Assembly: GCA_022478985.1 (NCBI GenBank)
Contig: JAKSZP010014517.1
Coordinates: 62,001-126,000 of the forward strand
Direction of reading: 5' to 3'
Length of the DNA stretch: 64,000 bases
DNA from: Massospora cicadina
Lineage: Eukaryota; Entomophthoromycota; Entomophthoromycetes; Entomophthorales; Entomophthoraceae
This document shows positions 1 to 12,204 of this stretch, in pieces. Every line of letters starts with the position of its first letter. The first letter of the stretch is position 1. The position numbers and the translations under genes are program-made. A model generated the notes under the pieces. That model did no database searches and was not told where the DNA came from. It was given only the letters and a program-made list of their open reading frames with translations.

Positions 1-296
1 TCTACCTTCAATAGAGGTTGTGCATACTGGATTTCCATGTATAAGTTTTGTTTAGTGGTGAACTCCAAAAACCTGGACTGTTTCTGAGTTTGTGGTTTCT
101 TGGTGACATTTGTTCCCAGTCCCCCTCCATGGCGTTTCTTGCCCTTTGGCACACCATTTTGCCCATTATCTGATATGACTTTCACCCAGTTTAATAAGGA
201 TTTGTTGAAATCACCCATCTCTGCTGTGTGATTATCAGAAATTGCTGTTTGAATTGAATTGTATTATCTAATGATATTGTTATAGGAAAGAAAAGC
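1..296 (-). mobile_element. LINE 5' end (copy L0), cut by window edge
   Basis: The stretch aligns by eye with 5795-6078, the 5' end of LINE copy L1, over its whole length, including the shared terminus ending in aaagaaaagc. It therefore holds the 5' untranslated region and first part of ORF1 of a second copy on the minus strand, with the rest lying left of the window. No open frame of useful length survives. It belongs to the L1 subfamily, not the L2/L3/L5 subfamily, whose 5' end differs. Confidence 0.75.
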
Positions 297-765
297 AACC
301 CTTTGTGTAAGATTACTATATTAAAGAAAAAAGTTTATATAAGAAGTGAAGTTTTATATACAATGAAGATAAATTAGTATATCATTTTGGCAGAATAATT
401 AGTGGGTATTTGGTTAAATTATTTGCTTTAAATCTGATAACATCTTTAAATCTGATATCATTTTTTATAGATGTGTACTAACAGGTTTACAGCAATCAAA
501 CCTATTGAATTAACTATGTAATTACCAAACTGGATATTAAAACATAAGAGCTGTCAAATCAAATAGAATTGCCGTCAAAAATTCACCAAAAAGTGTGAAC
601 TAATTGATAAAAGTATGAATAATCAATGGTACCTTTTTTAAGTATATTTTTAATAATTATTCCATACTTTATTGTGTATTTTTTGAAGTTGTATCTTTTT
701 TTCAAAAAAAGATTTCAAAGTTAATTTCTCTCCAATTTTTAAAATCACTATCTATAGATATTTTT
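297..765. other. AT-rich spacer, no gene seen
   Basis: Very AT-rich DNA between two LINE copies, with runs of A and T and no credible ORF. Its right edge (766-776) holds aaaattattat, the probable target site of L1, repeated at 6079-6089. I see no terminal repeats or coding similarity here. Confidence 0.6.
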
Positions 766-799
766 AAAATTATTATTACTTTAAACTTTATTGTATATA

Positions 800-3100
800 A
801 TTTTAATTAACCAAGGCAAGCTGACCAGGGGATGGGCATTACCAATATGTGTGTGGAAATAATGAGGGAGGGAAGAAAAGCAATGACTAGATATGATTAG
901 GCACCCTGGGGTACACAGGTTACCCCTGTTGCCAGCTGGGACCGCCATGTGTGGGGGGAATGGTGCTCTATTCCAGGGGGCTGCCCCCACTATAGAGCAG
1001 GTGTGAAGGAAGGGGTCCATGTGATGGAACCAGAGCGGGAACCATGAGATTATGAGTCTCTGCTGTCCTGGTCTCATATGCCCATAGAGCCAGGCTTGGA
1101 AATGCTCCAGTAAATGGACGTGGAACCTATTGACAACCTCATGGATGGTAGGGACCATGCCCTTAACGCATCCAAAACAATAGTGTGGATCATCCACATT
1201 GCAACGGGTATCAATAGGGTGAGCAGGGTGGATGGGATTGGGGATGAAAGTCAGGTTGTAAAGGAGGCTCTTAGAAATAAAGATCCTGGCCATCTTGGAT
1301 CTTGAGCAGGCGTGCGACTTCTCGCCATATGGCTTTGGATGGGGGGCAGGTTTCTAGGCGGTGGTGTAGGGAGCCCTCTCCTCCACATACTGCGCAGGTT
1401 GCGTGGAGTGAGTGGGAGTGGTCCGCTATTCTGTAGGTTATTCTTAGGCAGCGCCAAGTGTTGGCCCTTACCCTCAGCTGGAGAAGTAGATGGTGCGTCA
1501 TCCTCCATATTGCCTTTTGTGTGGGTAGGTTGTAGGGGATATCCAAAGCGTCTAGGTAGTTGACTCTGGCGATGGATGGGGTCAATGTGAGTAAATCTCT
1601 GTGGGGGTGGTCTTCTGGCTTTCATAACGCAAAGTGGGGTCTGGGTCGCCCCCTTCCCTGCACTGTACCAGTGGTAGCGATGGTCCACCCCATGTAGAGG
1701 ATGGTTTGGAGGAGGCGCTTAAAGTGAGGGGGTTCTGTGCAGGCCCATTGCATTTGGGCGGTTAGCGAGGTACATTAGTAAGCTGGAAGAATGTTGCAGG
1801 TTGGGTAATTTGAGTGCTTGCGCAAAGTTGGCCCTTGCTGTCCTGGACCAGTGCTGTTGCAGGGGGTCTGGGGTTAGCACTTCTTCTATCCAGGTGCCCA
1901 GGATGTGGTTGGTGTGATGCTCGAAATCTATCAGGCCCATGCCCCCACTGGAGCATGGGCCATACAGCATCTCAACCCGGACTGGTAGGCGGGATCCAGG
2001 CCACAGCCAACCCTGGATGAGTGCACAGATAGACGTTATAAAGGTGGGGGAGAAGGGGATCACATGTGCGGGGAACCACAGCATTGGGAGGATGAGCGAG
2101 TTGGCAACTGCCACTCGCCCTGTTAACCTGGGGGATCTACCCTTGATGGAGGCGATTCTGTTAGATATCCATTGTAGCAGGTTATTTTCAATCATCTTGC
2201 TTGCATACCCCCCTGGTTTTAACCATATTCCAAGGTGGCAGACAGGGGTGGTGGTGGGGTAACGCAAAAGGTAGAGCGAGAGAGTTTTTGAGTCTTGGGT
2301 TGTGTGTGATGGGGGATGTGGTCCAGTTGGTGGTGTACTTTCCAAGGAGGATAATTTTGGTTATCCATTTATTAAGTGATGCGCTGCTCACCATGAAGTA
2401 ATCCTCTAGGGTGCGCTCCAGCTGTTGGGCGTCGCTGTTGTCAGTTATAAATGTTACACAGTCATCCACAAAGGCTAGTATCTTGACAGGGGGCTGGCCT
2501 GGCGCAGTTATGCCCCTGAGGCGTGAGTCAGCAATGCGGAGAAGTGGATCAAAGCTGAAGTTGTACAGTAGCGGGCTGAGAGGGTCCCCTTGCTTGAGCC
2601 CTCTGTGCGGGGTGATCCTGTTGATCAGGAAACCAGGGCCACATAATGCCATTGATGCGGATTCCGTGAGGAGCATTGTCCAGTTGATGAACCTGGGTGG
2701 GAGGTTGAAAGAGTGTAGGCACTCTTTTAGGTATGGCCAGCTAAAGTGGTCATATGCCTTCTCCTCGTCAAGGAATACCAGGGCACCTGTCGCTTTGGAT
2801 TGGTATATGTTGGCGATGGAGTGTATGTTAGACCAGATGGAGCGCCCTGGTGTGAAACCAAATTGGTTGGGTGATAGGGCTTTTGAGGCTAGTGCTCCCA
2901 GTCTGGTGGCTAGAATTTTTGTGAGTAGTTTAGTGTCAGCATTAGAGAGTGCTATCGGGTGCCAGTTGGCCAGATCCAGTCTGTCGCCCTTTTTGAATAG
3001 GGTAATGACATAGGAGTCCTGGCCTCCTGGGAGGAGACGGGTCTCCAGCAAGCACAGGTTCATAGACGCTGGGAGGAGGGGGGCGATCTGTTTAAAATAT
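800..3100 (-). pseudogene. LINE L1 ORF2, reverse transcriptase and C-terminal zinc segment
   Basis: Read from 3063 leftwards, the frame shows the ordered RT blocks of non-LTR elements: LFKKGDRLDLANWHPI, LSPNQFGFTPGRSIW, ALVFLDEEKAYDHFSW, HRGLKQGDPLSPLLYNFS and AFVDDCVTFI. The usual F/YADD catalytic box reads FVDD, so an A-to-V change sits next to the two catalytic aspartates. The frame then shifts (2345-1719, 1585-1271, 1293-800). In 1585-1271 the motif CAVCGGEGSLHHRLETC fits C-X2-C-X7-H-X4-C, the zf-RVT-like finger of plant and fungal LINEs. The tail block HFQAWLYG...RLIISWFPLWF is conserved with L3. Confidence 0.85.
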
Positions 3101-4560
3101 TTATTATAAAATTTGTAGGGTATCCCATCAGGGCTTGGGAATTTCCTACATGGTGCACTGCGGACTATATTCCAGAGCTCCTCCTGCGTTATCAGGTTTA
3201 GGAGACTATAGTTTGGCGGTGCCCTCTGTATTCTGGCGAAGTGTAAATATTTTTTTTTTGAGTGTCTGGTGGGGTGTCGCAGTAAAGTTCATTGTAGTAT
3301 TGGTGGATTTCCGCCTTGACCTCCATTGGGTCAGCTACCACAGTTCCATCGGGTTTTCAGACATGTGTGCACTGAGGCAGGTTGCCTTGGGAGTGGTACT
3401 AGAGGAAGAAAAATGCCAAGCAGGGCTCACCTTCTATTATGTACTTATCTTTCCATGACACTTTAATTATGTCTTGGTGTTTGTGGATGAGGGCGTTGAG
3501 ACGAGCGGAAATTGCTGCCCATTTGTGCCCCCAGTTTGGGCTGTATCCAGCTTTTGGGGTATTTAGTTCAAGGTGATTAAGTTCTGCCAGGGTGCGTCTG
3601 ATCATGGCAGTATCCACGGTGTGTTTGCGTGAGGCGATATGGCGGCTCCTGCTTATTAGTTTGGTTTTGAATTTTTCCCAAGATTTGATGGAATCTAAAG
3701 CTAATGGGGTAGTGAATTTTGGGCTCAAGGCTTTGTGCTCGACCTATTCATTAATTTTGGGGAGTTTTATATTCTCTGGGTATAGTTTCCTCCGGGGCGT
3801 CATTCACATTTGAGTCCTGGTTGGTGTAAACTGCACCAAAACTAGACAATTGTCGAAAAAATTAATTTTTTTGTGATGAAGTTAGTAATGAAAGAGTGAC
3901 AGGATTTCAGCGCGAGGATGTGGTCAATGCAGCTCATCAAGATGAGCGTACCCTCACGTATGTTGGGGCGGGTCATGTGGGGAAGAAGTGGAGCTCAGGG
4001 GGAGGGTGTCATACAGGCTAAGGGATGCCTTCATTACATGGAACTTGGAGTGTCCCAGTGGATATCCCCTGGGGTTGGGCCATTAGTCCATAGTGGGATC
4101 GTCCCAACAATTGAAGTTGCCCAACATGATAGTGTCCGGTGGGAGGGTGAGTGTTGGGACGGTTTTGAGGAATTGTTTCCGCCTGGGTGCAGTGCACGGT
4201 GCGTAGATACAGGCTATTGATAGTGTTGCCTCTTGGGCTGCAATCCTTGCAATTAGGATGCGGCCTCTAAGTGCAATGAGGATTCAAGGATTTTTAGTTT
4301 TTTGTTATTATTATGGATGAACACCCCACAGTGGGACGTCCATATCAACTGGGACGGTGAGATCCTGGCCGCTTAGGATCCCTCTTCCCCCTGTAGACAG
4401 TGGGTCTCTTGGATGGCCAAGATGTCTACCGGGGGTTTGTGCAGGAAGTCCAGTTTTATGGCTTAAGATGCTTGAGCCCTGGCTCAGGCGATGTTTAGTG
4501 TCCTTATTATCACTGAAGTGCCCGTGGTGCCTCAGGAGCGGTTGGGTGGGCCTTCCAGCC
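3100..4560 (-). pseudogene. LINE L1 ORF2, endonuclease region, heavily decayed
   Basis: By position between ORF1 and the reverse transcriptase, and by DNA similarity to 28063-29393 of L3, this holds the APE-type endonuclease and linker of ORF2. The best remaining frame is 3728-3399, which matches the L3 linker (a SGYSPAWGQKW-like block appears as AGYSPNWGHKW). Endonuclease catalytic motifs are not readable in one frame. Catalytic function is lost. Confidence 0.6.
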
Positions 4561-5946
4561 TAATCCCCCGCTCATTTCCTTGGACTTGCTCCATGTGATT
4601 GGGCCAGTCCACTCCAAGGCTTCTGACTCCTTACCTTGTGATGATTTCTGTGTGGATAATGTTAGATTTGGGGATTATATCAGGCTTTTCCACATGTGAT
4701 TTTGGTTGATTTGAGTTGGTGCTCTGATTGGCTGCCAATGTTTTAGGTTTTAATTTTGGTTCTCTAGGCCCTGTTGGCTCATTAATAGTGAATTTGTAAT
4801 TTCCTGGTAAGTTTATTTTGGTTGGGATCATGTGGTGATTCTGTCATCTTGAGAAAATTTTCTGTATGGGTTGTCCAATCTAACTGTTTGGTTTGGATCA
4901 CATCTTCTATGGTTGCTCCAGCTTGGGAATTAGATTCTGATTGGCTGGTTTGGCCAATTTCCTCTCTGTCTGCCTGGATTTGGTTTGGGTCAACGGAGGA
5001 GGTCACGAGAGATGCAGCCTTGGCCGCTGCCCGCTTGCAGGCCTTCTGTACCTGTTTGCATATTTTGGGTGAGATTGGGTTGATGAGGATGTAGTGTCTG
5101 CCCTCTCCCCAGAGGAAAGCGTGGTTGGTGTTGACCATTCTTCTGAAGGACTCCTCATCTTCGCCCATGGCGTCATTGCAAGAGTACAAGGCTATGATGC
5201 CCTCCTTCATGGGCATGCATGCTCCTTGTGCCCCAATGTGGTGCAATAGTTGCAGATGGGGGTACGCATTCTGGTGTGATGCGGAAAGGTTTTGACACTC
5301 CTCCATCTGGGAGGCGGAATACTGCGGTGCATGGGATTTTAGTTAAATTCTCAGCTACATTGGGGACTGGGTCAATTACAGCAATTGCCTTTCCTGTGCA
5401 CAGGTTCAGAATCAGGTGGAAGTGCTGTAGTTCAAGTTGCTTTATTTCTCTGCAGCTTTGGAGGCTGAATTGGAGTTCATCTTCAATTATCTTATGGGGG
5501 AGGTTGGTAGGAAGCAAGTCAAAAGAGATGAACAAAGCGTTTGCTTTGTTCCATCTGGTGCACGTGGTGCACACGATTTGTTTGTCCTTGGGGAGGGCTA
5601 TTTTGATACAGACTTTTGCTGCAGCATCTGCATCCTCTTTGGTCTCAAACCCATATTGATCCAGTCGCGGTGAATGGTGTGGGTGGTAACATATACCACG
5701 TGGGGAAAGAGGGAGGCCTGTGCCTCACCTACCTTTTCCCACAGAGTTGGGGAATCAACTAATAAGAAAAGTCAGAGCCTGTGTTCCACTTTGATAGGGG
5801 CTGTGCGTAGTATCTCCATGTATTGGTTTTGTTTTGTTGTAAATTCCACAAACCTGGGAGGTGTTTGTGTTTGGGGTTTCTTGGTGGCGTTGGCTCCCAG
5901 TCCCCTCCAGGGCATTATTTGCCTTTAGGTGCACCATTTTAGCCAT
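4560..5946 (-). pseudogene. LINE L1 ORF1 (nucleic-acid-binding, CCHC), broken
   Basis: ORF1 of these elements encodes an RNA-binding protein of the retrotransposition particle. Here it survives as overlapping frames (5574-5173 and 5306-4782) that match the ORF1s of L2 and L3 in order, for example the shared CTRWNKANALFISFDLLP-type block and the later LCTGKAIAV block. Near 5205-5260 the minus strand encodes CNYCTTLGHKEHAC, a complete C-X2-C-X4-H-X4-C zinc knuckle. The C-terminal part is polar and rich in Q, S and T. At least two frameshifts separate the pieces. The true start is not resolved. Confidence 0.7.
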
Positions 5947-6089
5947 TTCCCAATATGACTTTCACCCAGTTTTGTTGTGTTTTATTAAATTCCTTCATCT
6001 TCACCTATGTGATTATCAAAATCTATCTGCTCAAATTGAATCTCAGTAACTGATGTTATTGTTATGGTAAAGAAAAGCAAAATTATTAT

Positions 6090-7832
6090 ATATGTTAGAT
6101 ATAATATATCATAAACAAAAAATAACAAAAACAGCCAAACTTGGCACAAATATTTACAAACATTTGAGACCATCTTGAGCTGCTTTCGTTTTCTAATTTA
6201 AATAAAAACAAATTAAAATCATACATAAAATGTATCTATAATATAAAGTATAATGGTAATTTCCATAATATCTCATCTGAACAGTTTGTTGTTATATGGT
6301 CAATTTGATAGGCTAAAGAATTTTAAGTAAGCAGATGGTAATTTAATCAAATCATTAAGCTTATAAACTTGGTTAAACAGTTGGTAGTTATTTTAGTTAA
6401 TTAAATAGGCTCACTGGTTTCTGTATACAGTTGATAATTGGTTGTTATAATCAGTTATTTAGTTTTGGTTGTGTGATTGTGGTTTTTAGTTGATTCAACA
6501 GATTCAATATTTTACCAAGAAGTTTGGTGTTTGCTTTTATAAGTCAATAGGTTTAATTACAGTATACCTATCAAGGTTCATCTACAAAAATACCAGGCTC
6601 ACAATTGACCACTTTCAGAAATCACCCTAGTAGGTGTGAAGCTTCAACTTTGGTTCACAATACATTTTTATACGTAGGCGATTTTAGCTTATATTTATTA
6701 TTTATTTAACAAGTTATACTTTATCAGGATTAAGGTCCAAATTAATAGCCTTAATTTACATAGTGGCAAATGATTAATAGTGCCAAATTACAGTTAAACA
6801 AATTTTGTATGAATTTCCCTGTTAATGCTACACTGGCTGATAAGATAGGAAAGAATTCCCATACCAACATATTATCATCTTGATATAAAGCCTGATGTTG
6901 TATTAACCATGTAACTCCTCTATTCTACCCATTAACAACCTTATGCCACCTAAATTACCTTACTATCTGTTGACTTCCCTATGGCAGATAATGGTAACCA
7001 CTTAACCTTGTTAACATAATTAATCTCATTTCAGCTCTTAATGATGAAGTCTGATCTACTCCAACCCTGAACTTGGTCTGTTTCACTACTTTCTACACTC
7101 CCAAATCTACTTCTAACTTCACACATGGTATGCGCCTATCTCTCGTTATCTGGAATATCTCCTCATTTTGTTTTTCACTCTTGTTTCTATTCTGGCACTA
7201 TTTAAAGTACCATTTAATTATTAAAGTTACGCTAAATCTACTAATTCTTTCTCATTATTAGGAACCTAGTTTAACTAGAAATTTCCTTGAAGTTAAGAGG
7301 AGATTTGCCTTGGTTTGACTTCTATTTCACCTTACGATTGCCTAGCTCCTACCAAAGGTTTTGCCTGCTTAGTTAGCAGAGATTTGCTTTGGTAATTACC
7401 TCTTTTCCGCCAAGAGATTGCCCTAGAGAAATGAAGTCTACTAGAAAATTATACTGCTATTACTACTGATATTGTGTAGCTTTTGTAAGAACCAGCCTTT
7501 AAAATTTAGAAAAATCTCAAAAACAACCATCAACTCTATAGATCTTACTATAAATAATCAGAAAAATTTGGTTTTGAGACTTTTAATCTACCAATGTCAG
7601 AAATAAGTTTATCTGAGGAAAAACTAGTCTCATAATTAATCATCATTTCAATAAGTTATAATATAAATAATAAATTACTGGTCAGATAAATTGCCAATCC
7701 TTACAAAATTGGAATGGGACCTAAGTAGGAACATCCTCTTTTTTTAAAAAGATTATTAAAAAGGTCTAATATCTTATAGTTATGCATGAATAACCATAGA
7801 AAAAACATACATACATGTCAAATTGAGAACTG
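6090..7832. other. AT-rich intergenic DNA, no gene seen
   Basis: About 1.7 kb of AT-rich sequence downstream of the L1 target site. The few ORFs (for example 7073-7261) are short, have low-complexity composition and show no recognisable motif. I find no long terminal repeats, no tandem array and no similarity to the retroelements in the rest of the window. Confidence 0.55.
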
Positions 7833-8455
7833 TCAGGCATCTGAAATGCCAAGGAAAGACTTGACTATCAATGATGGTAATCCAATACCCATGACAGCAT
7901 CCACAGTCCACACGGCATCACCATTCTTATATTTTGAATAAGATTCATGTGGAGATAAGTACAGAAAATATTGCTCAACAAACATCATTCCCATCGTGAC
8001 CACCAGGCTGAGCACTGGAAATAATCTTGACCAGGATTCATGCATTAAAGGCCGACTGGTTTGGCTAGGTGGGGGAGATGGTTCCATATATCCAGTGTGT
8101 ACATTTGGACTGAATCCTCAACTCATCAGAATGTGCACTTGATAGTGGAGAATAACAACTATTTCATCAGGTTTGATCCCAACAGTTCTCCACAGGGGTG
8201 CATCTGCTGGATTATCATTTTAGTTTTCTTCATAATTGTGGCATATTGAATTGAACAATTAGTCATTTCACTCAGGTTGATAATCCAAATATGTATTTAC
8301 TTGATATGATGGAGTGTATATTACTTTTAAGGGATTATTCCTGAGGGTTTCCTTGCTGAGGGAGGCTAATGCTGTAATCACCAATGAGACGGCCATAGGA
8401 ATCACTGACACAATGATTACAGGCCTTCCATTAGTTAATGTGGTTCCTTCATGAT
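7833..8455 (-). pseudogene. Unidentified coding remnant with hydrophobic segments
   Basis: One minus-strand frame runs from about 8455 to the stop at 7833. It opens with a hydrophobic stretch beginning PVIIVSVIPMAVSLVITAL and is interrupted near 8260-8230 by three stops in an AT-rich segment that could be a short intron, although no GT-AG pair that keeps the frame is convincing. A fourth stop lies near 8118. It then continues through a proline-rich block and two more hydrophobic stretches (LFPVLSLVVTMGMMFVEQYF and AVMGIGLPSLIVKSF). It matches nothing else in the window and resembles no retroelement domain I know. It may be a relic of a host membrane protein or a captured exon. Function unknown. 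Confidence 0.4.
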
Positions 8456-9190
8456 GGCAGAATTTTTAAAATTTATAAAATATCTTTAAAGTATTTTTTA
8501 AAAGAATTAATGTTTTATTATGGATATAAGGAAATAATAAAGAACTCTACCATTAGCAGAGCGCTGGGTTATTATAGCTTGAGGGATTTGGGGAGCTGTG
8601 ATTGGAGGAGGCTCTTATGGCAAGATGCAAAAATTTTCTCCAGAGTGCTGGGACCTTTGTGCCATAGCATGGGGTGCACATTGCAAGTGCTTATTTTGTG
8701 GTTTGCGCTGCCAAACATTGCCATTCGTCAGGGTTTTGACATTCTTGCATCACTCATAATATTTTTAAAAAGATTTTTCTATTATCTGAGGGGTTCCTCT
8801 GGATTGACCTCAATATTTTCAGCCAAATTGGGATCAGTTTAAATCTGCTCATTTTCAAGCAGATTTCATACCAGATACTCTCAATTTACTTACATATTTT
8901 TTTAAATTGAACTTCATGGCAGAATTGGTCTTTCCAATTTTAGACTGATTATAAAAACTGAGATGAGAGGGGCAGTGGAAACCCAATGTTCATCAAGGGT
9001 GTGTCCTAGATCCACTATATTTTTCAGTGAAACGCATGGGATCTCTTTCCCTTCCTTGATCAAAAGGGGTATATTGTTTGGTCTAGTTTAATAGGTATGA
9101 TGAGGACCCTTACATTACCCTTTCATAAAAGGACAGGGTCTACTCTCCTTTCAGAGTGCGCACAAGTGTTTAATCTTTGTGTGATAGGGG
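8456..9190. other. Unassigned, possibly 3' LTR/UTR of element H
   Basis: A mixed stretch with a plus-strand ORF (8438-8842) that looks fortuitous. The part from about 8950 to 9190 lies directly downstream of the chromodomain of element H on the minus strand, so it is where H's 3' LTR would be, but no second copy exists in the window to prove it. Confidence 0.35.
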
Positions 9191-9239
9191 AAGTTTGATG
9201 GCTGAAATGGTTGGGAGTTTGATTATGGCAGTTACTGGG

Positions 9240-9782
9240 GTGACAGGATTTTAGTATGGAAGTCTTTAATTAAATTATAGCAGTTATTACAGTCTTGGTC
9301 TGATATCCAACTATTGTTATAGTCAGGGTATCTTTTTTATGCCACCACATACTGGATTCCCCACTTTATTCTTCTTGAGTCCAAGATCTCCTCCACCTCA
9401 AACTCCAGTGCTTCATCTAAAAGTATTGGTTCAATTTCTGCCGCTTTTTGCCTTTGTAGGGTGACAGCACCAAAGCGTGAAATGACTTTTAAATTTTCCA
9501 GTGTGGCGGTAGCTCCACATGGAAAGACCCATTGTTCAAAAACTTTGTTGATGGAGAATGGTCCTGCCCTCTTACAGGCCAGCTTAAGACATAGCTCTTT
9601 GAGGTTGAATTCTTAGTGTCTACCATCACCAGATCGCCTAACTGATATTCTGAAGATGCTCTGTATTTGGATCCACAAACCGCTTGGCATCTTGTGAGGC
9701 TTTTGTTAGCTGCTTCTGCACTTGTTGGTGTATCTTCTGGAGGTTTTTCATGACATTGTCTGCCATGGGAATGATTATGCAT
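9240..9782 (-). pseudogene. Element H integrase C-terminus and chromodomain
   Basis: The frame 9782-9489 carries the GPY-type integrase tail (YQLGDLVMVDTKN, then the FHVELPPHWKI block). Downstream, at about 9405-9250, a chromodomain reads EVEEILDSRRIKWGIQYVVA, followed by a stop, then RYPDYNNSWISDQDC and a final NLIKDFHT helix. In the family, chromodomains bind methylated histone H3 and steer integration. The aromatic/acidic pattern is intact except for the internal stop. No function is expected. Confidence 0.75.
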
Positions 9783-9839
9783 AGCTTAGGCCCAAATGTG
9801 AAGCCAAGGTTTTACCCTAAGTTAGCATCTAACAGTGAC

Positions 9840-10904
9840 ATCACTGTAGAGGCATGTAATAAGTTTTTATAAAACTCTGGTCCAGAGCTAGATCTCCTGC
9901 ACATGTGTCCTGAGAAGTGGTGGCATAACAACAGAGGTATTGCTTGAGCAACTGATTAGTCTTCTCTGTTTGTCCATCAGATTAATGGTGATACACTAAG
10001 AATCGGTATGGTTTAATGTGTAGTGTTTTACACAGGGCATCCCATAACTTAGAGGTAAACTGAAGCCCTCTATCACTTATTATCTCTTACAGTATCCCAA
10101 ACATAGTAAAGATGTGAGTCAAAATAAGCTGGCCATGTCTTCCAATGTATTTGTAGTCATAAATGGGATAAACAGCCCATATATCATGAATCTGTCCACT
10201 ACCACCATGATTATGTTGAAATATTTGAGGTGGGTAGGCTAACAATAAAGTCTACTGATACTGACATCCATGATCCTGCTGCCTGTTGCAGATGATGTTA
10301 TAGCCCATTTCACCCTGTTCAGTAATATTTGGATCACGCACAGGTCAGGCAACATTCTATCAAGCTGGAATATTCTTTGTCAATTTGATCCAGTCATATG
10401 CTCTCTTTATCAGGTTAATGGTCTTCTTGCCTCATGGGTGCCCCATTGTTTGTGGATCATGATGTTCTTTTATGACTCATGAGCATAAAATTATAAGGTA
10501 CTCATATGCAACCGCATAAGTAAATTTACCCTATCTTTTTGTGAGTATCACCTGTAGGGGCTTTTACCAACTATTCTTACCCCCTGAGCTTGTCTTTAAG
10601 GGTTCATAAATTGTGCATCCATACAGCGTCTAGGAGGGAACCTTTGGCGTTTTTCTCTAAGCTTATTTTGGGGGTAACCTGATGCATGAGGCCTGTGGGG
10701 TTGACGGTGGGTTCAGCTGTGGGCTTGAGGGGTGAGGTTTTGGCTGTTGTGGGTGCTGTGATTACAGCGATAGATGTTGATTAATTGGTGGCTCAGAAAA
10801 CACTTGTTCTGGGAAAATCAATTTAACTAATCTGACTTCTTCACGGGATCAGATTCAAAAGACAGGCTCCTACTCAGTATAATCAAAAAGAGTTCGTTGG
10901 ACCT
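9840..10904 (-). pseudogene. Element H integrase core, decayed
   Basis: On the minus strand near 10220-9930 the order of Ty3 integrase landmarks is readable in shifting frames: a VVVDRFMIYGLFIPF block (usual VVVDRFTKMAHFIPC), an IEGFSLP relic of the second catalytic-aspartate region, then a tail matching the HPQTDGQTERVNQ region. Upstream to 10904 the sequence is too decayed to place the H2C2 zinc finger with certainty. Confidence 0.6.
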
Positions 10905-12057
10905 TGTTGGATTATAACCAGATGATATCCTTCACATATTAACAAAATTAATGTAATAACTAATCAAGTATTATTGTCAATTAGTTTTCTATTTTTGTAT
11001 ATATTTATTACTAATACCCCAATTTGTGCTCCCCTTTTTGCTTGTTGAGATGTCTTGATCTGCAGGATCAAGAAAATATACATGATTGTCCTCAATAAGA
11101 AATTGGTGGGTCTCAACACCAGTGACTGAGGCCACTGATGTTGATATAATTAATATTACGAATTAAGACAGCAAATTACTTAAATGCGATGTCAAGAGCA
11201 TTGGGAAGCTCCAATAGAGTTTTTAGTCAATTATGACACTGGTGACTTATGCTGAGGATGTCAAACAATTTAATATAAATTAAATAGAGTCAAATTGCAT
11301 TTTGACTTTACAAGAGTGTCATGAATAATCACTAAAAGCATTTTAGTTAAATATGACACCAGCAACGTATGCTGAGAATGTCAATATATTTAATGATTGG
11401 ATTATGATAAAATTGAAGATTGATGTAATCATGGACATTTGAGGATGATGAGTATCGCCAGTAAGAGTGCTATAAATGCTAAGCAGGGAGAATCGCCAGT
11501 GAGTGCTGACAATGCTGGCAATAAATGCTTATGACGTGGACAGGCAAGAAATGCCTATAAATAGTTTGATCTCCCTCTTAATTAACTCTCTATCTTTATT
11601 TTACCTACCTTTATTAAATTTTTAGTTAAAAGAGGCTAGCTTATCTTGTAGAGGTGGGACTCAAGATCCTCAGAGGTTAGGCGCTGGTTTAAAACACATG
11701 GAGTGGTCAGTGCAACCAACTCCTAACCCTGAACCAGATGGAAACTTCATGAGAACTTGAGCAACTAGCAACAAAATGATGAAATGGAAGGATTGAAGGG
11801 GAGAAACACTGAAGGAGTCAATAGAGGCTGCTGAATTACAAGCGTTAGACAAGTCCCAAAGAGGACCTCTGAGCCATAACGAGTGGTCAAGCCTCAGAAG
11901 GAGAAGTTGTTGGTCTGCTGGGTTGGTGAGTTGCCCTGCGAATTTGTAGGGAAAAATTGATGATATTTGTTAAAGGGAAAGGGCAGCAGTCTTCATACTG
12001 TTTGTCCTGGCACACTAAAAGAATCACCTTTTATTGAGAATAAAAATATTCTCAACA
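10905..12057 (+). repeat. Element I 5' LTR (1153 bp)
   Basis: It starts TG and ends CA. Internally it has two ~55-bp degenerate direct repeats (11221-11276 and 11341-11395), a TATA box at 11554-11564 with pyrimidine-rich sequence downstream, and the block gaggacctctgagccataac at 11861-11880, which recurs in element E. The last 100 bp hold an A/T-rich region likely to contain the polyadenylation signal. Confidence 0.8.
11554..11564 (+). promoter_or_regulatory. TATA box in element I LTR
   Basis: cctataaatag, followed by a pyrimidine-rich run, is a classical LTR core promoter layout. The same sequence is conserved in the other LTR copy near 13868-13879. Confidence 0.6.
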
Positions 12058-12077
12058 ATGGTCTTGCTAAAGGGGTA
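12058..12077 (+). other. Element I internal region: putative PBS plus PPT only
   Basis: The 20 bp between the two LTRs read atggtcttgctaaaggggta. It has TGG one base after the LTR, as expected for a tRNA primer-binding site, and a purine tract AAAGGGG just before the next LTR, as expected for a polypurine tract. Nothing else lies between. The tRNA was not identified. Confidence 0.6.
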
Positions 12078-12204
12078 TGTTGTATTTTTAACCAGGTGAT
12101 ATTCCTCATATATTAACAGAATTAGTATAATAATAAATCAATGTTGATTGCCAATTAGTTTGCCAGTTTTGATATATCTTTAATGATACTACCCTTAATT
12201 TGGG
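12078..12204 (+). repeat. Element I 3' LTR, first part
   Basis: This matches 10905-11024 (tgttg start, then the ...ttaaccag..gatat.. block and an ..aatttg end). It is the first ~125 bp of the right LTR, cut off by the insert at about 12205. The rest resumes at 13336. Confidence 0.75.

Larger units (their letters stand above)
777..6078 (-). mobile_element. LINE copy L1, near full length, decayed
   Basis: A 5.3-kb non-LTR retrotransposon read right to left: ORF1 with a CCHC knuckle, then ORF2 with APE endonuclease, reverse transcriptase and a C-terminal CCHC segment. The 11-bp aaaattattat at 766-776 and 6079-6089 is the likely target-site duplication. The 3' tail next to it contains an AATAAA-type A-rich stretch. 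Protein motifs are shared with L2, L3 and L5 but clearly diverged, so L1 and L0 form a separate, older subfamily. All frames carry stops or frameshifts, so the copy is dead. Confidence 0.88.
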
